A stretch of DNA of 8,017 bases from an uncultured Collinsella sp. (GCA_937981515.1 CALJNY010000267.1:1-8017), one strand, 5' to 3'; counted from the first letter of the stretch, positions 1 through 5,788 are shown. Numbers and translations are program-made. Notes: generated by a model from the sequence alone, not told the origin.

Positions 1-748
1 CGGCTGCGCAGCCGGAGTCATAGACCTTGCACTCGCCCTTGGAACCGGTAAACGGGGAGCCCTGAGCGTTATCACCCGCGGCCACGACGTAGTAGCCATC
101 GGAATCGCGCCAAAAGCCCTCGGAATCCTGCGTCCATTCGCCCGTGCGGTGGTGATACAACACGTTGCTGCTGTAATAAGTCTCGCGGCGGCCGTTATAG
201 TTATTGACGCCGCTCGAGCGCGTCAGGCCCGAGCCGTTCGCGTAATACGCAGCAGACGCGTAAGACGAGCCGGAGCCGGCGTTGTAATACGAAGCCTGAA
301 CGGCCTCAGCGGCCTCGGCTTCGGCTGCGGCAGCCTCGAGCGCCTCGCGCTTGGCATCCTCAAGCGTGGAGCGAAGCTCGTCGAGCTCGGTCGACTTGGC
401 GTCGACCTCCCCCATCGTCAACAGGCTACCCGCACCGTCGATGCAGCTCTGCAGCACAGCGCGCTCGTCATCGGTAGCATAGTCGCCATACATATTCATA
501 ATGATCTGAGCGCGCATCTCCAGGGAATCGCGCTTTGCCCCCATCGAGGCGTTCCACTCCTGCATAGAGCCATAGCCGTCGCCGCGGTAGTCGACGGGCT
601 GCACCAGCGTCGCCTCGGACGGCGCAGATCCGACCGTATCGGATAGTGTTGCCGCGTGGGCATCAGTTGCGCCGGCGCCCGCCAAAAGTGCCACGGTCAG
701 AGCGGCGGAAAGGGCGGCGGCTTTCGGTTTTCGTGAATCGATCCTCAT
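1..748 (-). CDS. Secreted coiled-coil protein, C-terminus cut by window edge
   Basis: The reading frame is open for 249 codons from ATG 748 to the window edge, so the 3' end is missing. The start is supported by GGAGG at 760-764, 11 nt upstream. Residues 1-32 are a Sec signal peptide: a basic N-region (R2, R6, K7, K9), a hydrophobic Ala/Leu core, and a probable cleavage after AHA (30-32). Residues about 70-150 are charged, Ala/Glu-rich and predicted helical or coiled-coil. A Gly/Ser/Tyr/Asn-rich linker follows at about 153-195. The last visible part (about 196-249) is Trp/Tyr/Asp-rich with paired cysteines C240 and C247 and the string KVYDSGC. It resembles the small double-psi/3D-like domains at the ends of secreted cell-wall proteins of Gram-positive bacteria. 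That domain call is from memory of the pattern and uncertain. It is likely exported to the cell surface or medium. No enzyme activity can be assigned from what is visible. Confidence 0.8.
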   Translation of the reverse strand, partial: MRIDSRKPKAAALSAALTVALLAGAGATDAHAATLSDTVGSAPSEATLVQPVDYRGDGYGSMQEWNASMGAKRDSLEMRAQIIMNMYGDYATDDERAVLQSCIDGAGSLLTMGEVDAKSTELDELRSTLEDAKREALEAAAAEAEAAEAVQASYYNAGSGSSYASAAYYANGSGLTRSSGVNNYNGRRETYYSSNVLYHHRTGEWTQDSEGFWRDSDGYYVVAAGDNAQGSPFTGSKGECKVYDSGCAA

Positions 749-813
749 GTAGCTGGAAACCTCCGTAGTGCGTTTTTGCTGCGTTTGGGCTGCGTGTGAT
801 TCGATCGCGCTGC

Positions 814-819
814 ATAGTA
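814..819 (-). promoter_or_regulatory. Candidate -10 element for the secreted protein gene
   Basis: The minus strand reads TACTAT here, the same hexamer as in the strong metY promoter, about 65 bp upstream of the ATG at 748. No convincing -35 lies 16-18 bp further upstream (the hexamer there reads CGCAGG). The assignment therefore rests on the -10 alone and is weak. Confidence 0.3.
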
Positions 820-842
820 CCCCGAGCAAATCGCGACCTGCG

Positions 843-878
843 GTTTTACTCAAAAGGCGCACGTCAATTGCGTAAAAC
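843..878. repeat. Inverted repeat GTTTTAC-N22-GTAAAAC
   Basis: Seven-base perfect arms lie at 843-849 and 872-878, in the gap between the secreted-protein gene and the metY terminator. The intervening 22 bp include a TTGACG on the minus strand (862-867), which has no matching -10 at 17 bp. It could be an operator for the gene starting at 748. A chance repeat in a locally AT-rich gap is also possible. Confidence 0.35.
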
Positions 879-959
879 TCACATCCTCTCAACAGGAGCT
901 TTCCACATCTCGATTGCATAAAGCATGCCAAAAACCCTGTAACAGCGCCCTTCCTATGC

Positions 960-1000
960 AAAAAAGGCGCCTGTGCAACCATCGTTCGCACAGGCGCCTT
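960..1000 (-). terminator. Intrinsic terminator of metY
   Basis: Perfect 13-bp arms at 964-976 and 988-1000 (AAGGCGCCTGTGC and its complement) enclose an 11-nt loop. On the minus strand the hairpin runs into a tract of six T's (960-965), the layout of a Rho-independent terminator for transcription leaving metY, whose stop codon is about 60 bp upstream. A smaller 6-bp hairpin with a 3-nt loop (GCAAGG/CCTTGC, 1036-1050) sits between the stop codon and the terminator. Confidence 0.9.
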
Positions 1001-1060
1001 GAGCAGGCATTTTATGCAGTTATACCTATCGAGTCGCAAGGGGTCCTTGCACAAGTCGCC

Positions 1061-2371
1061 TTACTCGTCCAGCGCGGCGAAGGCCTGCTTCAGATCCCAA
1101 ATGATATCCTCGGCGTTCTCGGTACCGATGGAAAGACGGATCGTGGAGGGCGTGATGTTCTGCTCGGCGAGTTCCTCGGCAGAGAGCTGGGAGTGCGTGG
1201 TGGTAGCCGGGTGCACGACGAGCGACTTGACGTCGGCCACGTTGGCGAGCAGCGAGAACACCTGCAGATGATCGATGAACTTCCAAGCTGCCTCCTGGCC
1301 GCCCTTAATCTCAAAGGTAAAGATCGAGGCACCGCCACGGGGGAAGTACTTCTGATAGAGCTCGTGATCGGGATGCTCAGGCAGGCTCGGGTGGTTCACC
1401 TTGGCGACGTGGCTGTCACCAGCCAGGAACTCAACGACCTTCTTGGTGTTCTCGACATGACGGTCAACGCGCAGCGACAGAGTCTCGGTGCCCTGGAGCA
1501 GGACCCAGGCGTTGAACGGGCTGATGCAGGCGCCCTCGTCACGCAGCAGGATAGCGCGGACATAGGTTGCGAAGGCGGCGGGACCGGCAGCCTCGGCAAA
1601 CGAAACACCGTGGTAGGAGGGGTTGGGCTCAGCGATCTGGGCGTACTTTCCGCTCGCCTTCCAATCGAAGTTACCGCCGTCGACGATCACGCCGCCCAGC
1701 GAGGTGCCGTGGCCGCCGATAAACTTGGTCGCGGAGTGGACGACGATGTTGGCACCATGCTCCAGCGGACGGAACAGATACGGGGTGCCGAAGGTGTTGT
1801 CGACGACAACCGGCAGACCGTGCTTCTTGGCGATCTCGGAGATGGCGTCGATGTTGGGGATGTCGGAGTTGGGGTTGCCGAGCGTCTCGAGATAGATGAC
1901 CGTGGTGTTGTCCTTGATGGCACCCTCGACCTCTTCCAGGTTATGAGCGTCGACAAACGTGGTCTCGACGCCAAACTGGAAGAGCGTATGCTCCAGCAGG
2001 TTGTAGGAGCCACCGTAAATGGTCTTCTGAGCCACCACGTGGTCACCGGCCTGGGCAAGAGCCTGCAGGGTATAGGTGATGGCAGCAGCGCCAGAGGCGA
2101 CGGCAAGACCTGCCACGCCACCCTCGAGTGCGGCGATACGGTCCTCGAAGACGCCCTGGGTGGAGTTGGTCAGACGGCCGTAGATGTTACCGGCGTCGGC
2201 AAGACCAAAGCGGTCGGCGGCGTGCTGGGAGTTGCGGAACACATAGCTCGTGGTCTGGTAGATAGGCACGGCACGGGAGTCGGATGCAGGATCGGCGCTC
2301 TCCTGGCCAACGTGCAGCTGCAGGGTATCGAAACCAAAGGTGTGCTCGGGGTTGTTGATGAACTGGCTCAT
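1061..2371 (-). CDS. metY: O-acetylhomoserine sulfhydrylase (MetY), PLP enzyme
   Basis: This 436-residue protein belongs to the Cys/Met-metabolism PLP (fold type I) family. It has the usual length of MetY-type O-acetylhomoserine aminocarboxypropyltransferases and is longer than the roughly 390-residue MetB/MetC proteins. The expected reaction is O-acetyl-L-homoserine plus sulfide giving L-homocysteine plus acetate, in the cytoplasm, as the direct-sulfhydrylation route to methionine. Visible motifs are YGR (64-66), the phosphate-binding SGAAA (93-97), D191 in VVVDNTF, the Schiff-base lysine K216 in SATKFIGGHG, and the C-terminal TIRLSIGTE (410-418). The start at 2371 is fixed by AAGGAG (2378-2383), 6 nt upstream. 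The gene is apparently monocistronic, divergent from a LysR regulator, with its own promoter at 2557-2585, a long leader and a strong terminator. Use of O-acetyl over O-succinyl or O-phospho homoserine, and homocysteine over cysteine as product, is inferred from the family. Confidence 0.93.
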   Translation of the reverse strand: MSQFINNPEHTFGFDTLQLHVGQESADPASDSRAVPIYQTTSYVFRNSQHAADRFGLADAGNIYGRLTNSTQGVFEDRIAALEGGVAGLAVASGAAAITYTLQALAQAGDHVVAQKTIYGGSYNLLEHTLFQFGVETTFVDAHNLEEVEGAIKDNTTVIYLETLGNPNSDIPNIDAISEIAKKHGLPVVVDNTFGTPYLFRPLEHGANIVVHSATKFIGGHGTSLGGVIVDGGNFDWKASGKYAQIAEPNPSYHGVSFAEAAGPAAFATYVRAILLRDEGACISPFNAWVLLQGTETLSLRVDRHVENTKKVVEFLAGDSHVAKVNHPSLPEHPDHELYQKYFPRGGASIFTFEIKGGQEAAWKFIDHLQVFSLLANVADVKSLVVHPATTTHSQLSAEELAEQNITPSTIRLSIGTENAEDIIWDLKQAFAALDE

Positions 2372-2427
2372 GATGATCTCCTTGATCGAACAAAAGAAAA
2401 TAAAATTAGAGAGAAGTAAGTCGCTGT

Positions 2428-2459
2428 CTCCTGATCACGCCGACGGGCGCAAACAGGAG
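2428..2459 (-). promoter_or_regulatory. Leader hairpin over the end of the metY uORF
   Basis: In the metY transcript, arms CTCCTG (2454-2459) and CAGGAG (2428-2433) continue, past one U-U mismatch, into an inner stem closing on the tetraloop CGUC (2442-2445). This gives 13 pairs plus one mismatch, including two G-U wobbles. The hairpin spans codons 10-17 and the stop codon of the leader peptide, so a ribosome finishing the peptide must melt it. No immediate U-tract follows: a U-rich stretch begins about 20 nt later (around 2387-2408). It is therefore not a classical terminator. The CUCCU of the 5' arm could alternatively pair over 5 bp with the metY Shine-Dalgarno AGGAG (2378-2382). Confidence 0.55.
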
Positions 2460-2488
2460 CCCGGCATTCGTCTTGGCAAGCAATTCAT
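2435..2488 (-). CDS. Leader peptide (17 aa) upstream of metY
   Basis: A 17-codon ORF, MNCLPRRMPGSCLRPSA followed by TGA, lies in the metY 5' leader. It is too short for routine gene callers. Its ribosome site AAAGGAGG (2496-2503) is 7 nt before the ATG and is better than that of metY itself, so translation is very likely if the leader is transcribed. It contains two cysteine codons (TGC at codon 3, TGT at codon 12) and two methionines. It ends 63 nt before the metY start, and its last third lies inside a strong hairpin (2428-2459). The placement suggests a regulatory upstream ORF sensing sulfur amino acids or charged tRNA. Cysteine-rich leader peptides that control sulfur genes are known in mycobacteria. 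Two cysteines in 17 codons is suggestive but not a run, so the sensing function is an inference. Confidence 0.6.
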   Translation of the reverse strand: MNCLPRRMPGSCLRPSA

Positions 2489-2556
2489 ATGCGGGCCTCC
2501 TTTCGCATCCCGGTTCCGTGGTCGGTTTAATTACCTACCGCCTTTGTGTGTTTTGA

Positions 2557-2585
2557 ATAGTACGAGCATTGTTTCGCTCGGTCAA
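2557..2585 (-). promoter_or_regulatory. metY promoter with inverted repeat in the spacer
   Basis: On the minus strand, -35 TTGACC (2580-2585) and -10 TACTAT (2557-2562) are separated by exactly 17 bp, close to the vegetative sigma consensus. The predicted start site is near 2550, giving a 5' leader of about 180 nt. The spacer and one flanking base form the inverted repeat CGAGC-N8-GCTCG (2563-2580), a plausible repressor operator lying where RNA polymerase binds. Confidence 0.75.
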
Positions 2586-2607
2586 TCACTTAAAAGCGCT
2601 AACCTGT

Positions 2608-2624
2608 TATCGGTTTTATAGATA
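2608..2624. promoter_or_regulatory. LysR-type regulator recognition box
   Basis: The sequence TATCGGTTTTATAGATA has 4-bp inverted arms TATC/GATA and fits the LysR-family pattern T-N11-A in its ATC-N9-GAT form. Its centre (2616) is about 66 bp upstream of the predicted metY start site, the usual place of the recognition site of an activating LysR protein. It is also about 30 bp before the lysR start codon, so it could serve autoregulation. It overlaps a perfect 10-bp palindrome GATAGCTATC (2621-2630). The best -10 candidate for the lysR gene itself, TATAGA (2617-2622), lies inside the box. Confidence 0.6.
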
Positions 2625-2646
2625 GCTATCGAAAGGACGGGCGCCG

Positions 2647-3585
2647 ATGACCCTCCAACAGCTTCGCTTTTTGATCGCCGTGGCAGAATCCGGTTCGATC
2701 AACGCCGCAGCTCAGCGCCTCTATACCGCACAGTCCAATATCTCCAACGCCGTCAAAAGCCTGGAACAGGAGCTCCATCTGGAGATCTTTACGCGCTCCA
2801 GCCGCGGCGTCACGCTCACCAACGACGGCACCGAGCTTTTGGGTTATGCGCGCCAGGTCGTAGAGCAGGCCGACATGCTCGAGGCCCGCTACGAGGACGG
2901 CGGTACACCTCAGGCCCGCCTCGCCATTTCAGCCCAGCACTACGCCTTTTCGGTCGAGGCCTTTGTCAACGTGGTCGAGCGCTGCCGCGACAGCAAGTTC
3001 GAGTTCATCATGCGCGAGACCACCACATCGCAGATCATCGATGACGTCCGCGCGTTTCGCAGCGATATCGGCATCCTCTATCTGGACGACTTTAACGCCC
3101 GCGTTCTGCAGAAGGCCTTCGCCGATGCCCGCGCAAGCTTCCATCCCCTATTCGACGCGACGGTCCACGTCTTCGTTAGCGAGCGCCACCCGCTCGCCCG
3201 CCGCCCTCAGCTGTCCCTTGCCGATCTCACGCCCTATACGCGCTACAGCTTTGAGCAGGGAACCTCAAACTCCTTCTATTACGCCGAGGAACCTTTTAGC
3301 TATATCCCTTGCGACCGCAACATACGAATCTCGGACCGCGGAACACTTACTAACTTACTCATCACGTCGAACGGTTACACCCTGTCGCCCGGCGTCCTCT
3401 CCAATGAAATGCAATGGGGTATGGCATCGATCCCGTTAGCAGACGCCCCAACGATGCACGTAGGCTATATCATGCACGACGAGCGCAAGCCCTCTCCCCT
3501 CTTGCAGCAATACCTCGATGAGCTCAACCGCATCATCCATGCCAACCAACTGTCGGAAGACGGGGTAGAAATCGTAGATTGCTAG
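2647..3585 (+). CDS. LysR-type transcriptional regulator, divergent from metY
   Basis: This 312-residue protein has the usual LysR-family size and layout. Residues 1-60 are the winged helix-turn-helix (MTLQQLRFLIAVAESGS, then INAAAQRLYTAQSNISNAVK as the recognition region, with RGVTLTNDG in the wing). A linker helix covers about 61-88. The effector-binding domain runs from about 90 to 300, with LITSNGYTLSPGVL near 243-256. The ATG at 2647 is preceded by AAAGGA (2632-2637), 9 nt upstream. It is divergent from metY, and a LysR box sits at the activator position of the metY promoter, so it most likely controls metY and itself. By analogy with CysB/MetR-type regulators its ligand may be a sulfur-pathway metabolite such as O-acetylhomoserine, homocysteine or O-acetylserine. 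Nothing in the sequence identifies the ligand. No clear terminator follows the stop. Confidence 0.92.
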   Translation: MTLQQLRFLIAVAESGSINAAAQRLYTAQSNISNAVKSLEQELHLEIFTRSSRGVTLTNDGTELLGYARQVVEQADMLEARYEDGGTPQARLAISAQHYAFSVEAFVNVVERCRDSKFEFIMRETTTSQIIDDVRAFRSDIGILYLDDFNARVLQKAFADARASFHPLFDATVHVFVSERHPLARRPQLSLADLTPYTRYSFEQGTSNSFYYAEEPFSYIPCDRNIRISDRGTLTNLLITSNGYTLSPGVLSNEMQWGMASIPLADAPTMHVGYIMHDERKPSPLLQQYLDELNRIIHANQLSEDGVEIVDC

Positions 3586-3604
3586 CCCCCGGCGGGCATG
3601 GCGC

Positions 3605-3610
3605 TACAAT
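3605..3610 (+). promoter_or_regulatory. Candidate -10 element of rnhA
   Basis: TACAAT within GCGCTACAATGG lies 38 bp before the GTG start, giving a predicted transcript start near 3617. No good -35 is found at 16-18 bp (CTAGCC at 17). Because it lies downstream of the in-frame ATG at 3598, it also argues against using that ATG as the start. Confidence 0.45.
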
Positions 3611-3648
3611 GGTCACTCGCACGAAACATACCCAACGAAAGGAACCAT

Positions 3649-4134
3649 GTGAAGGTCATCATCTATACCGACGGCTCGGCCCGATCAAATCCGGGACGCG
3701 GCGGCTACGGCGCCGTGCTCAAATACACCAACCCCGCCGGCAAGACCTTCACCTCCGAGCTTTCGCGCGGCTACGCCAAGACCACCAACAACCGCATGGA
3801 GCTCATGGCGGTCATCGTGGCGCTCGAGGCGCTCAACCGCCCCTGCGAGGTCGAGGTCCATTCCGATTCACAGTACGTCGTCAACGCTTTCAATAAACAC
3901 TGGATCGACGGCTGGAAAAAGCGCGGGTGGAAAACTGCCAACAAGCAGCCCGTTAAGAACCGTGACCTGTGGGAGCGCCTGCTTGCCGCAAAGAGCAAGC
4001 ATAAGGTGGAGTTCATCTGGGTTAAGGGCCACGCCGGCCACGAGCTCAACGAGCGCTGCGATGAGCTCGCCACCACGGCGGCCGACGGATCCAACCTCGA
4101 TATCGACACCGGCTTTAACGAGAGCGACCTATAA
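3649..4134 (+). CDS. rnhA: Ribonuclease HI
   Basis: This 161-residue type 1 ribonuclease H is near the usual 150-160 length. It cleaves the RNA strand of RNA-DNA hybrids in the cytoplasm, removing R-loops and primer RNA. The catalytic set is complete, counting from the GTG start: D8 ([13 protein letters not shown]), E51 (NNRMELMA), D73 (VHSDSQYV) and D138 (NERCDELA), plus the flexible-loop histidine H128 (WVKGHAGH). The basic, Trp-rich handle is at about 83-104 ([19 protein letters not shown]). The GTG at 3649 is chosen because AAAGGA (3638-3643) is 5 nt upstream and the protein then begins [10 protein letters not shown], as in the family. An in-frame ATG at 3598 would add 17 unrelated residues and precede the likely promoter. 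An out-of-frame ATG-TGA overlaps the GTG. The gene ends in tandem stops, TAA TAG. Confidence 0.95.
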   Translation: MKVIIYTDGSARSNPGRGGYGAVLKYTNPAGKTFTSELSRGYAKTTNNRMELMAVIVALEALNRPCEVEVHSDSQYVVNAFNKHWIDGWKKRGWKTANKQPVKNRDLWERLLAAKSKHKVEFIWVKGHAGHELNERCDELATTAADGSNLDIDTGFNESDL

Positions 4135-4168
4135 TAGCGTTTTCGCGCAGCTTTATATCCCCACGCGC

Positions 4169-4174
4169 TACACT
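4169..4174 (+). promoter_or_regulatory. Candidate -10 element of the oxidoreductase operon
   Basis: TACACT within GCGCTACACTCAT lies 33 bp before the ATG at 4208, in the 73-bp gap after rnhA. It shares the 5' context GCGCTACA with the rnhA candidate. No recognisable -35 exists at 17 bp (CGCAGC). Confidence 0.4.
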
Positions 4175-4207
4175 CATCCTGTAGACCAAACAACGCAAGG
4201 GGGACGT

Positions 4208-5314
4208 ATGCTGCGCATCGCGACCATCGGCACATCCATGATCACCGACGACTTTATCCAAGTCGTCAACGCCAACGACCAAGCCGCGTTTGTGGGCACG
4301 CTCTCGCGCGATGCCGAGCGCGGCGCCGCCTTTACCGCCGAACACGGCGGCGAGCGTAACTTCACCGCACTTGACGAACTTGCGTCCGCCGTCGACGTCG
4401 ACGCCGTCTATATCGGCAGCCCTAACGCACTTCACTACGAGCAGGCCCTTGCCTGCATCGCCGGTGGCAAGCATGTCATCGTCGAGAAACCCTTCTGCGC
4501 CACCGAAGCGCAGGCGCTGGAAGTCTTCCGCGCTGCCGAGGCAGCAGGTGTCGTGGCCCTCGAGGCCATGCGCCCGCTCCATGACCCCGCTTTCCACGCC
4601 GTCGAAGACGCCCTGGGCGAGATTGCGCCCATTCGTCGCGCCTCACTGCGCTTTGGCAAGTATTCTTCGCGCTACAACGAAGTTCTCGCGGGGCGCGCCA
4701 CCAATATCTTCGACTGCCACATGGCCTCGGGCTCCCTCATGGACATTGGCGTCTACACCGTCGAGCCCATGGTCGAAATCTTCGGCATGCCCTCCGGTCT
4801 TACGAGCATGACTACCCTGCTCGATCCCACCACGCGACAGCTCACGCACGGCCCCATCGACGGCTGCGGTTCCATCCTCGCCAGCTATGGCGGAGGCCGC
4901 ATCTCCGTCGAGCTCGCGCACTCCAAAATTACGAATGACCTGCTGCCCTCGCAGATCGAAGGCGAGCGTGGCACTATCCAGATCGACCATCTGTCCACGC
5001 CCCGCAACGTCCGCATCGACTATCGCGGCGATGTCGTACGCGGCTCAGCGACCGAGGCACCGCGCGAACAGGGCGAGAACGGCCGCGTGCTCGACCTGCC
5101 CAAATCGAGCAACACTATGGAATACGAACTCACAGACTTTATCACCGCCATCGATGGCATCGATAACGTTAAGGAAGAGATTTGGGAGACCCCGGCGGGA
5201 CGCCACGAGCTTGGCCACTACCGCGATGTCACGCTCGTCTCGCTGCGCATCATGGATGCCGTGCGCCAGCAGGCCGGCATTATCTTCCCGGCCGACGCAG
5301 GCAAGCATGCATAG
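4208..5314 (+). CDS. Gfo/Idh/MocA family NAD(P)-dependent oxidoreductase
   Basis: This 368-residue cytoplasmic protein has the two-domain layout of the family. An N-terminal Rossmann domain spans about 1-120, with IATIGTSMITDDF at 4-16, VYIGSPNALHYEQAL at 67-81 and the hallmark VEKPF at 92-96 (K94). A C-terminal alpha/beta substrate domain contains GSLMDIGVYTVE (175-186), where D179 and Y183 occupy the usual D-x-x-x-H/Y positions. Members oxidise or reduce hydroxyl groups of sugars, inositols or dihydrodiols with NAD(P). The substrate cannot be told here. The ATG at 4208 follows AAGGGGGA (4197-4204). A longer upstream frame would overlap rnhA and is rejected. The cofactor loop is GTSMIT where a GxGxxG pattern is expected, as in some dihydrodiol-dehydrogenase-like members. 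The gene is 2 bp upstream of the acylphosphatase-domain gene, probably one transcript. Confidence 0.88.
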   Translation: MLRIATIGTSMITDDFIQVVNANDQAAFVGTLSRDAERGAAFTAEHGGERNFTALDELASAVDVDAVYIGSPNALHYEQALACIAGGKHVIVEKPFCATEAQALEVFRAAEAAGVVALEAMRPLHDPAFHAVEDALGEIAPIRRASLRFGKYSSRYNEVLAGRATNIFDCHMASGSLMDIGVYTVEPMVEIFGMPSGLTSMTTLLDPTTRQLTHGPIDGCGSILASYGGGRISVELAHSKITNDLLPSQIEGERGTIQIDHLSTPRNVRIDYRGDVVRGSATEAPREQGENGRVLDLPKSSNTMEYELTDFITAIDGIDNVKEEIWETPAGRHELGHYRDVTLVSLRIMDAVRQQAGIIFPADAGKHA

Positions 5315-5316
5315 CG

Positions 5317-5727
5317 ATGGGTCTCTTCGATACGTTCTTCTCCAGCGTCACCGGCGGCAGTCGAGAACCCCAAAAACCATCAAACGTCGAGCTCGAGCTG
5401 CGCCGCAGACTTACTGTGCTCGCAAGCGACAAGGCCACTCTAGACACTCCCCTGCGCTATTTCCTGCGCTGGGCGGGGCAAGTCCAAGGCGTTGGCTTTC
5501 GCTTTACCAACGCCAACCTCGCGCAGGCACGCTCCCTCACCGGCTGGGTGCGTAATATGGAAGACGGCTCAGTCGAGATGGAGATACAGGGAGCTCCGGC
5601 AAACGTCCTATCTCATCTCGAGGCGCTTCATGCCTCCTACGAGCGCATGGGAACACGTTTTCGCCTCGTAGATGCCCAGGCCCGAGCCCCACTTGCCAAT
5701 GAAGACGGTTTCACACCTCGTTATTAG
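5317..5727 (+). CDS. Acylphosphatase-domain protein with N-terminal extension
   Basis: This 136-residue protein has an acylphosphatase domain at about 46-125. The hallmark GQVQGVGFR (54-62) carries the phosphate-binding R62, and GWVRNMEDGSVE (76-87) carries the catalytic N80. Such enzymes hydrolyse carboxyl-phosphate bonds, for example acetyl phosphate or carbamoyl phosphate. Stand-alone acylphosphatases are usually about 90 residues. Here about 45 residues are added at the N-terminus: MGLFDTFFSSVTGG followed by a charged helix (about 23-40). This extension has no recognisable domain. The start at 5317 is 2 bp after the oxidoreductase stop, without a strong Shine-Dalgarno, which suggests translational coupling. 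A later start would leave the domain intact, but no good ATG or GTG with a ribosome site is visible there. The biological link to the oxidoreductase is unknown. Confidence 0.85.
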   Translation: MGLFDTFFSSVTGGSREPQKPSNVELELRRRLTVLASDKATLDTPLRYFLRWAGQVQGVGFRFTNANLAQARSLTGWVRNMEDGSVEMEIQGAPANVLSHLEALHASYERMGTRFRLVDAQARAPLANEDGFTPRY

Positions 5728-5755
5728 TATTGTGTGCTAAATACGGTATCATTTA
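5724..5755 (+). promoter_or_regulatory. perR promoter with candidate Fur/PerR-type operator
   Basis: A possible -35 TTAGTA (5724-5729) and -10 TATCAT (5747-5752) are 17 bp apart. The inverted repeat TAAAT-N8-ATTTA (5738-5755) covers the -10. Inside it, ATACGGTAT is a 9-bp palindrome. A second overlapping pattern, TTATTAGTATTGTGT (5721-5735), agrees with 9 of 14 fixed positions of the Bacillus PerR box. Either could be an autoregulatory operator. The region is AT-rich, so chance matches are possible. Confidence 0.45.
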
Positions 5756-5788
5756 CCTACGACCGTTGATAGAAAAGAGGCGAGGCGC

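Noticed and set aside
862..867. TTGACG on the minus strand as a -35 for the secreted-protein gene
   Set aside because: No acceptable -10 lies 16-18 bp downstream (the hexamer at 17 bp is ACCGCA).
914..2419. A 501-codon open frame on the plus strand, antisense to metY
   Set aside because: It lies opposite a clear PLP enzyme with all motifs, has no ribosome site or recognisable domain, and such mirror frames are common in GC-rich genes with strong third-position bias.
2372..2550. A SAM riboswitch in the metY leader
   Set aside because: I looked for the S-box/SAM-IV core strings and the SAM-II pattern and did not see them. The leader is better explained by the short ORF and hairpin. A covariance-model scan would settle this.
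4135..4160. A terminator after rnhA (GCG-TTTT-CGC)
   Set aside because: The stem has only three pairs and no proper T-tract follows.
3962..4207. Upstream extension of the oxidoreductase frame into rnhA
   Set aside because: The extension is arginine/serine-rich out-of-frame rnhA sequence. The Rossmann fold begins at ATG 4208, which has its own ribosome site.
5182..5316. Upstream extension of the acylphosphatase frame into the oxidoreductase
   Set aside because: It is the out-of-frame reading of the oxidoreductase C-terminus, and ATG 5317 fits a coupled start directly after its stop.
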